DNA from: Candidatus Methanomethylophilaceae archaeon
Lineage (GTDB): Archaea > Thermoplasmatota > Thermoplasmata > Methanomassiliicoccales > Methanomethylophilaceae
NCBI GenBank assembly: GCA_944320485.1
Contig: CALUHQ010000074.1
Coordinates: 1-50,042 of the forward strand
Direction of reading: 5' to 3'
Length of the DNA stretch: 50,042 nucleotides
Made by a program: the position numbers and the translations under genes. The notes beneath the pieces were generated by a model. The model worked only from the letters and a program-made list of their open reading frames with translations, was not told where the DNA came from and did not search any database. Positions 15,748-23,497 of this stretch are shown piece after piece (position 1 is the first letter of the stretch; the number at the start of each line of letters is the position of its first letter).

Positions 15748-16440
15748 TTATGAATCATTACGGTCGACCGAGGACATGAGCGCATCGAGCACACGGCAGG
15801 CCTCCGGGTCCAGGTCGTCCAGGATGACGAGGTCGCCGTGGCACATGACCGACACGGATGCTACCGCCAGGGCGTACTCCCCGGACCATGCGCGGACCAT
15901 CAGCGGACGTCCTGCCAGTGGGATGCCGTGCTCGGACCAGAGGCGGTGGATGTCGGTGCTCATCTCCAGGCAGCCCTTCATGTTGGCGACGGCGGGGTCG
16001 AGTACGACCTCGGCCCCCATGGACTCCGCCGCCTCCGCGTTGTCCATCAGGGACTGCACGTCGTCACCGGGGACCGCCAGGGGTGTGCCGAGCATCGCGG
16101 CGACCATGGCCGAGTCCTCCAATCCCCCGTCGAGGATCCTTATCAGGGGGACGTGTCCGTCTAAACCAGACGCAGCCCTCAGGATGTTCGAGGCGTCGTG
16201 CGATTCCAGGACGATCCCCAGATCCGAGGACGATGCGATGCCGGCTGTCTCGCAGAATAGGTCGGCATCGCGGGCGTCGTCCCTCACGCACACGAATCCG
16301 AGATGAGGGCACTCCTCCGCGATCCCGCGGATCTCCGAGATGCGGGCCGAGGCGTACGCCCCTCCGAGGGCGTCAGTGACGGAGAGCCCGAAGCGGGGAC
16401 CGTCCGCACGCACGTCAATGCCGTCTATCTCCGAATCCAT
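15748..16440 (-). CDS. CdhE-like TIM barrel (CODH/ACS corrinoid protein gamma-like), barrel only
   Basis: 230 residues. The second half matches the TIM barrel of the CODH/ACS gamma subunit CdhE: EVVLDPAVANMKGCLEMSTD, IHRLW, GRPLMVRAWSG, YALAVASVSVMCHGDLVILDD. Full CdhE is ~450 residues, with an N-terminal four-Cys Fe-S motif and a C-terminal corrinoid-binding domain; neither is present here. The barrel in CdhE binds the methyl-pterin, so a pterin or corrinoid-protein partner is conceivable, but no role is known. Start: ATG at 16440, 4 bp after the stop of the CdhD-like gene. The frame continues upstream into that gene but is not needed. Confidence 0.65.
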   Translation of the reverse strand: MDSEIDGIDVRADGPRFGLSVTDALGGAYASARISEIRGIAEECPHLGFVCVRDDARDADLFCETAGIASSSDLGIVLESHDASNILRAASGLDGHVPLIRILDGGLEDSAMVAAMLGTPLAVPGDDVQSLMDNAEAAESMGAEVVLDPAVANMKGCLEMSTDIHRLWSEHGIPLAGRPLMVRAWSGEYALAVASVSVMCHGDLVILDDLDPEACRVLDALMSSVDRNDS

Positions 16441-16444
16441 GGTA

Positions 16445-17257
16445 TCACAGGTCCGCCAGTTCCTCGCCGTACACCCGGGCCATGTCGGCGGCACCCGGCC
16501 CCCTGACCACCAGGATGTCGGTCCCGGACATCATTGCCGCCAGAGCGGCCTCGGCCTCCCACATCGACGCGGCCCGTGCATCCTCGAATCCGCGTTTCCA
16601 GCATCCGGTGACGTTCCCCATGGTCGGATGCCTCAGGGCCTCCTCACCGGAGAGGGCCCTGCGACGTATCTTCTTCGCAAGGGACATGCTCTCCGGGAGC
16701 CCTGCCCCCACGGGGGAGCTGTTGACATCGATCACTATGCGCTCTATGCCGGATGCCTCCGCTTCGGAACATCTGTCCGCGATCTCGTCCGCCGTGCGTC
16801 CGCGTATCGCGACGGCATGTCCGCCCACCGGCCCATCATAGGCATCTCCGCGGGGGACCAGGATCATGGTGCCGGTCTCCAGACGCGACAGGTCCGCCAG
16901 GATGTCGTCGTCCGCCGTGACGGCAATCGGGAGCCTGGTGCGGGATGCGATCCCCTCCACCAGTCCGGTATCGTCGCCCTTGAGGTCGATCCAGACGCCG
17001 TCCGCCCCGATCTCCTTCCACATCACAGCCCATTCCGACGGGTCGTTCTGCCTTCCGGAGAACATCTCGGCGGCCAGGTCGGGGTATCCGGATAGGTCGT
17101 CCGTCACTTCGCCGAAGACCAGGGGCCTCCGGTGCCTGGCACCGTCGAGGTCAAGGAACGGCAGGCTGCATGCGCCGCCCGCCACGTAGTCCCCCATCCC
17201 CAGACGCAGCTCGGCCAGAGGGGCGCACGGCGGCCTGGAGGTGCGTGGAAGCCTCAT
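16445..17257 (-). CDS. CdhD-like TIM barrel (CODH/ACS corrinoid protein delta-like)
   Basis: 270 residues. It resembles the CODH/ACS delta subunit CdhD: LRLGMGDYVAGGACSLPFLD near the start, then FGEVTDDLSGYP, DPSEWAVMWKEIGADGVWID, DVNSSPVGAGLPESMSLAKKIR, and a C-terminal ASMWEAEAALAAMMSGTDIL followed by VRGPGA. CdhD partners with CdhE to form the corrinoid iron-sulfur protein that carries methyl groups; here both genes sit side by side in shortened form. It begins 1 bp after the stop of the ACT-domain gene. No catalytic CODH/ACS subunit is in the window. Confidence 0.7.
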   Translation of the reverse strand: MRLPRTSRPPCAPLAELRLGMGDYVAGGACSLPFLDLDGARHRRPLVFGEVTDDLSGYPDLAAEMFSGRQNDPSEWAVMWKEIGADGVWIDLKGDDTGLVEGIASRTRLPIAVTADDDILADLSRLETGTMILVPRGDAYDGPVGGHAVAIRGRTADEIADRCSEAEASGIERIVIDVNSSPVGAGLPESMSLAKKIRRRALSGEEALRHPTMGNVTGCWKRGFEDARAASMWEAEAALAAMMSGTDILVVRGPGAADMARVYGEELADL

Positions 17258-17258
17258 G

Positions 17259-18167
17259 TCAGCTGAGCTCGGTGAGCTCCTTCACCAGGAACACGCCGTT
17301 GAGCTTGTCCATGGCTCCGGGCATCGTGTCGCAGATCTCGCGGAAGGACTTGTCGCTCTTGCCGATGTCCATGACCAGCTCGAGGTACATGGTCTCGTAG
17401 CAGATCTTGACCTTGCTGAACACTGAGATCAGGTTGACGTTCCAATCAGCGATGACGCTGAGGGCCTGTGTTATGCTGCCGGGGCAGTCCGGGATCTCCA
17501 TCCCGACCTTCACGAGGCGGGTGTCCGGCTTGAAGAACGTTATCGACAGGATCCACGAGTCCGCATCCATGGTGATGAGGACGTTCTTGCCGTCGATTCC
17601 CTTGAGGATGTCGCCGTACTGGTCGGCCACGTCGAAGCAGCCGTTCTTGATGTTGGAGGGGTACCCCCTTCTGATCTCGGTCTTGCCGTTGGGGTTGTGC
17701 TCCCCCTTGAACAGCCTGCCTATCTCGGCCGGCTTGAAGTCGATCCTCCTGATCTTGGACACGGAGGGATCGTCCTTCGCTTTGAGGGATTCGAACTCCT
17801 CCCTGAGCATCTCGCCCTCTCCGGCGAAGTTCATGTCGGCCATGAGCTTCCACACGATGACCGTGTCGGAGATGCCGTTGAGGGATATGGAGTTGAGGAT
17901 GTTGATCTCTTTGGAGGCCAGGAAGTTCGCCGCCTGCGCGCTGGATCCCGGGACGTCGTCCAGGTACATCGTGATGTGCGTCAGGGTGCGGTAGTTCTCC
18001 TGGGGGAAGACCGAGAGTATGATCTCGTAGTCCTTGGGTCCCGCCGGGGGGTGCTTGAAAAGCGTGCTGTACACGCACCCTCCGTCCACGAGGCCCATGG
18101 TGTCGGACATCCAGCTGTCCACCTTGATCGACGAACCGTTGACTTTCGCGAACTCCCAGATCTTCAT
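17259..18167 (-). CDS. ACT-domain protein (two ACT-like regions)
   Basis: 302 residues. Two small-molecule-sensing ACT-like domains are visible. One is near residues 60-110 (THITMYLDDVPGSSAQAANF, LASKEINILNSISLNG). The second is at ~220-290 (LVKVGMEIPDCPGSITQALS, VIADWNVNLISVFSKVKIC). The segment between is not recognised. ACT domains usually bind amino acids, so this may be the regulatory member of the operon. The start could be ATG at 18167 or GTG at 18191, 10 bp after the upstream stop; neither has a clear ribosome-binding site. The next gene starts 1 bp after its stop. Confidence 0.72.
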   Translation of the reverse strand: MKIWEFAKVNGSSIKVDSWMSDTMGLVDGGCVYSTLFKHPPAGPKDYEIILSVFPQENYRTLTHITMYLDDVPGSSAQAANFLASKEINILNSISLNGISDTVIVWKLMADMNFAGEGEMLREEFESLKAKDDPSVSKIRRIDFKPAEIGRLFKGEHNPNGKTEIRRGYPSNIKNGCFDVADQYGDILKGIDGKNVLITMDADSWILSITFFKPDTRLVKVGMEIPDCPGSITQALSVIADWNVNLISVFSKVKICYETMYLELVMDIGKSDKSFREICDTMPGAMDKLNGVFLVKELTELS

Positions 18168-18200
18168 GTGAGCACTGGGCGCGACTATCACGGTCGTCTG

Positions 18201-18470
18201 TCAAAAACCTTTGCCGTCGAACAGGTTCTTCGGGGACACCAGCGGCTGTGACCACCCGGGGTGGTCCTCCAGCCTCTCCAGGTCCAGGGCCAGGTTCCTG
18301 AGGCTGCCGCCGTAGGACGGGTCGGACGCGATGCGCCTGATGGTTTCGGAATCTCCGCCGGACCTCTGCTCGATGCCGGACATGCGCAGGGCCGCGTCCA
18401 TGAGGTCGGCCGCCTCGTTGAGCATCCTCTCGGCCTCGTTGAGCATCCTCGCCCTCTCGGACTTGTCCAT
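18201..18470 (-). CDS. Small conserved-looking helical protein
   Basis: 89 residues. The N-terminal half is an amphipathic helix (ERARMLNEAERMLNEAADLM) containing a repeated RMLNEA heptad-like unit, followed by SLRNLALDLERLEDHP and a tail GWSQPLVSPKNLFDGKGF. No enzyme motif. It starts 1 bp after the stop of the zinc-ribbon gene and is the second gene of the operon. Function unknown; I do not assign a family. Confidence 0.7.
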   Translation of the reverse strand: MDKSERARMLNEAERMLNEAADLMDAALRMSGIEQRSGGDSETIRRIASDPSYGGSLRNLALDLERLEDHPGWSQPLVSPKNLFDGKGF

Positions 18471-18471
18471 G

Positions 18472-18861
18472 TCACATCCTCCTCTCGATTCCGTATCTCG
18501 CAGGCTTGGACCTGTTGCCCTTCGCGGCGTAGCCGCACACCTTGCACTTGCGCAGGAGCTCCACCGTGTCGCCGTCCAGGGTCCTGTTCCTCACCGACAG
18601 CAGGATGGAACCGCAGACCGGGCACCACTTCCCGGCGGGTCTGCCTGCGTCGGCGTAGCTCATGTCCAGGTTGAACAGCTGCCTGGAGATGCCTATCCTC
18701 CTGATCCTCTCCGCCCCGATGCGGTAGTCGGTGTCCTGGCACATGAGCTCCGCGGACACGGCCTCGCACAGCGCCCTCTGGGAGCGTATGTGCGGCGTGC
18801 GGACCAGGACGTTCTCTATCGCCTTGGCGACCTCGTCCTCCGAGGGGATCCTGTAGGACAT
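18472..18861 (-). CDS. Archaeal winged-helix/zinc-ribbon protein
   Basis: 129 residues. The N-terminal part (IPSEDEVAKAIENVLVRTPH, IRSQRALCEAVSAELMC, GAERIRRIGI) looks like a compact helical DNA/RNA-binding domain. The C-terminal zinc ribbon is WCPVCGSILL ... LRKCKVCGYAAK, with four cysteines in two CxxC pairs. Likely a transcription- or translation-associated protein in the cytoplasm. It is the first gene of the operon that continues to 15145, with its own TATA box 25-30 bp upstream. Confidence 0.75.
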   Translation of the reverse strand: MSYRIPSEDEVAKAIENVLVRTPHIRSQRALCEAVSAELMCQDTDYRIGAERIRRIGISRQLFNLDMSYADAGRPAGKWCPVCGSILLSVRNRTLDGDTVELLRKCKVCGYAAKGNRSKPARYGIERRM

Positions 18862-18882
18862 GCCAGGCTAATCAGGATGTGC

Positions 18883-18912
18883 GTATTTAATCCCGAAGTT
18901 CGGTTTTTAAGT
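18883..18912. promoter_or_regulatory. Divergent promoters: zinc-ribbon operon and tRNA-Leu
   Basis: Minus-strand GATTAAATAC (18883-18892) serves the six-gene operon. Plus-strand GTTTTTAAGT (18903-18912) lies 25 bp before tRNA-Leu. Confidence 0.5.
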
Positions 18913-18936
18913 CAGGTAGCGGCATACGGTGCCCAG

Positions 18937-19022
18937 GCGGGAGTGGCCGAGCTGGCCAAAGGCGCGGGACTTAAGATCCCGTCCTCAGTGGTTCAAGGGT
19001 TCGAATCCCTTCTCCCGCACCA
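18937..19022 (+). tRNA. tRNA-Leu (TAA)
   Basis: Acceptor GCGGGAG/CTCCCGC, long variable arm typical of tRNA-Leu, anticodon stem CGGGA/TCCCG with loop CTTAAGA (anticodon TAA), T-arm AAGGGTTCGAATCCCTT, encoded CCA. Confidence 0.94.
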
Positions 19023-19034
19023 TAACCATTATCT

Positions 19035-19331
19035 ATGGCGGAAGTTGGATTTCACTTCATGTCTGCGAAATCCGACGAGTTCAAGGTGCAGCTCCTCGAG
19101 ACCTTCGCGTCGCTCATCACGGCAGCCTTCGGTCTCGTTGCCGCGCTGGCATGGAACGACACGATCAAGGCGGCCATCAAGGCCGTTTTCGGAACAGAGG
19201 ACGATGTGGTCGGCATGACCGTCTATGCGGTCATCGTCACGATCATCGCCGTCATCATGACCCTTCTCATATCCAGGTCCCTGTCCAAGGCCAAGAAGGC
19301 CCTGCACCTGATGAAGGAAGAGGAGGAGTGA
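19035..19331 (+). CDS. DUF5654-type small membrane protein
   Basis: 98 residues with two membrane helices: LITAAFGLVAALAW at ~27-40, followed by NDTIKAAIKAVF, and VYAVIVTIIAVIMTLLIS at ~63-80. A charged KAKKALHLMKEEEE tail follows. The LITAAFGLVAALAWNDTI pattern is that of DUF5654, an archaeal family of unknown function. It starts only 12 nt after the encoded CCA of tRNA-Leu, so it is probably co-transcribed with the tRNA. An internal Met at 19059 is an alternative start. Confidence 0.75.
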   Translation: MAEVGFHFMSAKSDEFKVQLLETFASLITAAFGLVAALAWNDTIKAAIKAVFGTEDDVVGMTVYAVIVTIIAVIMTLLISRSLSKAKKALHLMKEEEE

Positions 19332-19358
19332 TCCGGCCTCAAATCCCTTTGAAACCCC

Positions 19359-20579
19359 TTAATCCTCTCTGCCGTTCCTCGGCTGGAGCTTCTTGGTCTC
19401 GTTCAGGGCCTTCTTGAGCTTCCGGGTCTTCTTCCTGCGGTTGTCGATGTAGTCGATCAGCGCCATGCCGGTCAGTTCCACGGTCTGGGGCCCCATGCGG
19501 GCGTAGAATATCTCGACCTTCCCGTCCTTGAGGAACACGGGTTCCGGGCACGCCTCGCATCTGACGCGGACGACCGTCCTGTCGTCGAAGTCGACCATGC
19601 TCACCGTGATGTACGGCAGGAAGCCCTTGCCGATCTGGCTGGATATGAGGTTGGTCAGGTGCAGCCCCATCTTGTCCTTGTTGTCGAAGGAGTCCACGTC
19701 GGCCCCGATGATCTCGCCGTCGTCCTTCACGCCTATCAGCAGGTTGCCTCCGTCCGCGTTCAGGAAGGCCACCATGGTCTTCAGGACGGCCTTCTCCATC
19801 CTCTTGTCGTTCTCCCCGGTCTCCAGGTTCCTGCGGACGGTGGACTTGAACTCCAGCCTCTCGGACTCCCCGAACCTGATCATGTTCTCGATGTCCTCCC
19901 TCTCCCTCTCTGCGATGCCGAGGTACTCGGAGTTGATCTCCAGGAACATGTTCAGGGAGCGGGTGAAGATGTTGCTCCTCTCGTCCATGTGGTAGAGGGC
20001 GCAGACCAGCAGGGACCCGACCATGGCCAGGATGCCCTCCTCCATCATCCCCGCCATCTCGACGTCCGCCATGTCGTCCCAGACCTGGGCGATGTAGTAC
20101 TGGAGCATCTTCATGAGGGTGAACAGCGAGAGCGTGGAAGCCAGAACGAAGTACGACACCATCGTCGGGTTCTCGCCCTTGACCTTCGGCATGGACTTCA
20201 GCAGCATGTAGACGAGGATCAGCCCCAGGATGCCGAAGTTCACCCCCACCAGGAAGCTGGACAGGACGTCGATGACGTTGGCTCCGGCCATGTCCTGGTC
20301 GGAGAGGACCCTCCCGAGCAGGGACAGGTAGAACGTGCCCATCAGCATCATAATCAGGAACGGCGGGATGTGCACGGACTTCCTGTCGGTGAAGATGGTC
20401 ATGCACATTATGACGATGATCGGGAGCGTCAGTATCAGGGACTCGACGTATCCCAGGTATATCCCGATGGCCGTCAGGGCGACGGTGAGCAGCAGGAGTG
20501 CGAAGTACAGTCCCTTGACGAACCTCTTCAGACTCATCATGTCGAGGTCGGCGATGTTCGGGACGGCTGACTGGTCCAT
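19359..20579 (-). CDS. Membrane-anchored AlbA_2 (Schlafen-type) domain protein
   Basis: 406 residues. The N-terminal half has about six membrane helices (roughly 25-43, 48-63, 72-90, 106-127, 142-160 and 182-196). A linker helix follows, then an AlbA_2 domain from ~236: GESERLEFKSTVRRNL, KTMVAFLNADGGNLLIGVKD and DGEIIGADVDSF. The tail is basic. AlbA_2 is usually fused to a cytoplasmic DNA-binding regulator; here it hangs from the membrane. This suggests a membrane sensor or nucleic-acid-binding role (inference). It is monocistronic with TTTAAT upstream. Confidence 0.8.
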   Translation of the reverse strand: MDQSAVPNIADLDMMSLKRFVKGLYFALLLLTVALTAIGIYLGYVESLILTLPIIVIMCMTIFTDRKSVHIPPFLIMMLMGTFYLSLLGRVLSDQDMAGANVIDVLSSFLVGVNFGILGLILVYMLLKSMPKVKGENPTMVSYFVLASTLSLFTLMKMLQYYIAQVWDDMADVEMAGMMEEGILAMVGSLLVCALYHMDERSNIFTRSLNMFLEINSEYLGIAEREREDIENMIRFGESERLEFKSTVRRNLETGENDKRMEKAVLKTMVAFLNADGGNLLIGVKDDGEIIGADVDSFDNKDKMGLHLTNLISSQIGKGFLPYITVSMVDFDDRTVVRVRCEACPEPVFLKDGKVEIFYARMGPQTVELTGMALIDYIDNRRKKTRKLKKALNETKKLQPRNGRED

Positions 20580-20687
20580 GGGGAGCGAACGGCGAACCGA
20601 TTAAATTACCCTTGGAGGACCTATAATGCGCGTGCGCGATTCATTTAAATACTCTTTGTCGATTCGACGCTCAACGGAGTAATACTC

Positions 20688-21056
20688 GTGCCTGGTGAAG
20701 TGAAGAAGAACAAGGTCGTTGTCCACCGCCCTCAGACCGGTTCGGGACAGTACAACGACAAGGGTGCCAAGAAGAACAAGCAGCAGAGGACCAAGGAGTC
20801 CACCAAGAGACAGGCGATGCTGAACACACACAGGATCAACCCGTTCAAGTACGACATGAACGAGATCCTCGAGACATCGGCCATGGACCCCTCGAAGGCA
20901 TCCTCGTTCCTGGCATCCGTCATCGCCAAGGCATCCCGCGTCTCCACCAAGGACGCGAAGGACTTCGTGAAGACTTTTCTGGACTCCGGCGACCTGACCA
21001 AGGACGAGTTCGACAGGATCTGCAAGCTGCTGGACAGGTACAGCAGGTGGCGCTGA
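20688..21056 (+). CDS. Basic hypothetical protein
   Basis: 122 residues. The first ~45 are strongly basic and low-complexity (KKNKVVVHRPQTGSGQ, KGAKKNKQQRTKEST), resembling a nucleic-acid-binding tail. The rest is helical (NEILETSAMDPSKASSFLAS, AKDFVKTFLDSGDL). The GTG start is supported by GGAG 8 nt upstream and a CATTTAAATAC box at 20642-20652. I do not recognise the family. Short 9-bp gap to the next gene, so probably the first gene of a three-gene unit. Confidence 0.7.
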   Translation: MPGEVKKNKVVVHRPQTGSGQYNDKGAKKNKQQRTKESTKRQAMLNTHRINPFKYDMNEILETSAMDPSKASSFLASVIAKASRVSTKDAKDFVKTFLDSGDLTKDEFDRICKLLDRYSRWR

Positions 21057-21065
21057 GGCCCGGAC

Positions 21066-21590
21066 ATGAGGTCCGCCGAGCTCAGGGACGGCAGGGTGTT
21101 CGTCCTGCGCCTGGAGGACGGCGAGGTCCTCCACGAGGCCGTGGAGAGTTTCTGCTTGGAGAACGGCATACGCAACGCGACCGTCACCGCGGTCGGCGGG
21201 GTGGATGCCGGTTCCGAGTTCGTCTCCGGTCCGTCAGTGCCGGTCGGGGACAGGATAGTCCCGCTCATCGTGACCATAGACGAGCCGTGCGAGCTCACGG
21301 GGACGGGCACGGTGTTCCCGGACGATGACGGTGTGCCGCTTCTGCACATGCACGGGTCGGTCGGCAGGGCGGGTTTCTCGGCCACGGGCTGTTTCCGCAG
21401 GAGGATGGTCGTGTGGCTTGTAATGGAGGTCGTCATCCGCGAGATGGTCGGGGAGGGTCCGGTCAGAACGGTCTCCGATCCCAGGATCGACGCCAAGCTC
21501 ATGGAGATTAGACGATGGCGACGGAAGAGGTTCTGCGCAAGACCCTCCGCAACGCGGACGGGAAGCCCTTCGCCAAGTACAAGGGCATAA
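21066..21590 (+). CDS. PPC/DUF296 domain protein
   Basis: 174 residues. Residues 1-~140 form a PPC (DUF296) domain: VFVLRLEDGEVLHEAVESFC, TVTAVGGVDAGSEF, LLHMHGSVGRAGF and GCFRRRMVVWLVMEVVI; histidines in HMHG are typical. Archaeal and bacterial stand-alone PPC proteins are trimers of uncertain function. The last ~25 residues overlap the next gene by 76 bp and read as low-complexity (RWRRKRFCARPSATRTGSPS), so they are probably an accidental extension beyond the domain. Confidence 0.8.
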   Translation: MRSAELRDGRVFVLRLEDGEVLHEAVESFCLENGIRNATVTAVGGVDAGSEFVSGPSVPVGDRIVPLIVTIDEPCELTGTGTVFPDDDGVPLLHMHGSVGRAGFSATGCFRRRMVVWLVMEVVIREMVGEGPVRTVSDPRIDAKLMEIRRWRRKRFCARPSATRTGSPSPSTRA

Positions 21591-23128
21591 CCAACAACTT
21601 CCAGCTCGAGGACTTCGAGCTCCTGGTGGACGAGGTCCAGAACGACAGGGCGGGGCACTCCCGCATGCGCGTGAGGGTCCCGATGAGAGCCGCCGGGTTC
21701 CCGGAGGACACGTATTCCAACCGTTCCCGGGAGATCGCCCTCAGGGACCTGATCGTCAGGCGTTTCTGGGAGTCGGCCAGGACGCATGCCCGCTCCCCGA
21801 TACCGAGGACAGACGGAGGGGAGATTTACATCCCACGCCCCGGACAGGAGATCCTGGAGCGCGGCAGCGTGGCGGTGACGCAGCATTTCGTGGAGGTCTC
21901 CTTCACAGCTGACCTGCCGTCGTCCGGAGGGAAGGTCAACGCGCAGGCGACCGAGGAGCTGATCTACAGCAGGATCGCGAGGGTCGTCTCCGAATCCATG
22001 TTCTTCAGGGCCTACAAGGCGTCCAAGCTGTACAACCACATCCAGACCTCGGAGAACGCGGACCACATAAGGTCTGTGCTGCCTGGCATGGGTCTCGCCG
22101 CGTTCGTCGCCACAGGGTCCATACTTCCGAGGAGGGACGACGACCTGGCCCCCGCGGTCGACGCAGTGCCGTTCGACTGCGATGACTCCCTGAAGGTCAG
22201 CATCGAGGTCCCCAACGGCGAGCCGATCGAGGGCATGGGCCTGCCCTCAGGATTCACGGTCGTCACAGGGAGGAGCAGGTGCGGCAAGTCGGTCCTCGCG
22301 GATGCGGTGTTCGCAGGCGCATACAACCACATCCCGGGAGACGGCAGGGAGTACGTCGTGTCACTGCCGGATGCCGCCTATGTGATGTCAGAGGACGGTC
22401 GTCCGTCTGACTCGGTGGACGTGTCCGCCGCGATCGGGGGTGAGACGTCCTTGCAGTCCGCATCGGTCCCTGCGCCGGTCTCGGAGGCCGTCTCCGTATC
22501 GGAGGCGGTGGAGACGGGCTCGGGGCTGATCATACTCGACGAGGAGTACTCCAGCCCCTGCTACATCAGATGCGCGTACCTGGCCGAGGATGATGACTTC
22601 GTCCCCCTGTCAAAGGTGGCGGGTGCGATGGGTGCCGCGGGAATCTCGGTCCTGATGGTCAGCGGCGACCGTTCGGCGGCGGAGGCCGCCGACAACGTCC
22701 TGGTCATGGGCGGGTTCCGCATCCGTCGCGCCGATGTCCAGAGGATCTCTGGAGGATGTCCGTACGACAAGCCCGCCGTCAGATATCCTGTATCCAAGAA
22801 CATCGTCTACGAGAAGGGCAGGAAGGAGGTCAGTGTGACCGCGCAGGGCATCAGGACGGTCGAGATCGGGGAGTACAAGGTCAACGTCCCCGTTGCCGGG
22901 TTCTTCGACATGGCCCAGACCAGGGCGGCTGCCGATGCGGTGGCGCTGGCAAGGGACCTCATGGACGGCTCGCGCTCCATGGCGGAGGTCTGCAGGCAGG
23001 CCGTGGACGCTGTCATGGCGTACGACCCCGAGAACGGAGGGTCCATGCACAGGGCCAGGCCTAGGCCGATGGATGTCGCAGCAATTCTCAACAGGCACCC
23101 TCAGATGCTTTGCATCCAGAAGAGGTGA
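21515..23128 (+). CDS. ABC-class P-loop ATPase (COG3044-like)
   Basis: 537 residues of the unusual stand-alone ABC-class ATPase family known from bacteria, archaea and kinetoplastid RNA-editing complexes. The N-terminal domain has FQLEDFELLVDEVQNDRAGHS; the Walker A motif GRSRCGKS is at 252-259 and the Walker B segment LIILDEE at ~335. Family members normally have a glycine after the first GR, so the loop sequence is a variant. No transporter domain is present. Overlaps the DUF296 gene at its start; the start matches the family N-terminus. Confidence 0.82.
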   Translation: MATEEVLRKTLRNADGKPFAKYKGITNNFQLEDFELLVDEVQNDRAGHSRMRVRVPMRAAGFPEDTYSNRSREIALRDLIVRRFWESARTHARSPIPRTDGGEIYIPRPGQEILERGSVAVTQHFVEVSFTADLPSSGGKVNAQATEELIYSRIARVVSESMFFRAYKASKLYNHIQTSENADHIRSVLPGMGLAAFVATGSILPRRDDDLAPAVDAVPFDCDDSLKVSIEVPNGEPIEGMGLPSGFTVVTGRSRCGKSVLADAVFAGAYNHIPGDGREYVVSLPDAAYVMSEDGRPSDSVDVSAAIGGETSLQSASVPAPVSEAVSVSEAVETGSGLIILDEEYSSPCYIRCAYLAEDDDFVPLSKVAGAMGAAGISVLMVSGDRSAAEAADNVLVMGGFRIRRADVQRISGGCPYDKPAVRYPVSKNIVYEKGRKEVSVTAQGIRTVEIGEYKVNVPVAGFFDMAQTRAAADAVALARDLMDGSRSMAEVCRQAVDAVMAYDPENGGSMHRARPRPMDVAAILNRHPQMLCIQKR

Positions 23129-23131
23129 GGG

Positions 23132-23497
23132 TCACCTGCGGTTGTTGCCGTAGGAGTCCTGCCACTTGTTGAAGACCTTGTCCGCGTAGGCGGACATGTG
23201 GACCTGGTCCTCCTTGTTGTCGGGGACCACGAATCCCCTCAGGGGGAACTCGGAGTCGCAGTAGGGGCACCTGACGTAGGGGCAGTTCTGGTTCGCCTGG
23301 GGGCATGCCTTGCAGGCCACGGCCCTCGACTGGAAGAGGCTGAACTCCTTCCCGCAGTTGGGGCAGAGGAACCTCCTGGCGGCGATCTTCAGGTCCTTGT
23401 GGATCCCGGCGGCCCTCTCCTCGGGGGTGAGCCACATGGGAGCCCTGGGGGAGACGGGGGTGTTGTAGGACGGCCTCTCGTCGTAGTCGTAGCTCAT
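23132..23497 (-). CDS. Zinc-ribbon protein
   Basis: 121 residues with two or three zinc-binding pairs: FLCPNCGKEF (~44-52), ACKACPQANQNCP (~61-72) and RCPYCDSEFPL (~77-86). A Tyr/Pro-rich N-terminus and a charged tail surround them. Probably a small cytoplasmic nucleic-acid- or protein-binding factor. Its ATG overlaps the stop of the GGGP synthase gene (ATGA), so the two are translationally coupled. The gap to the convergent ATPase gene is only 3 bp. Confidence 0.78.
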   Translation of the reverse strand: MSYDYDERPSYNTPVSPRAPMWLTPEERAAGIHKDLKIAARRFLCPNCGKEFSLFQSRAVACKACPQANQNCPYVRCPYCDSEFPLRGFVVPDNKEDQVHMSAYADKVFNKWQDSYGNNRR

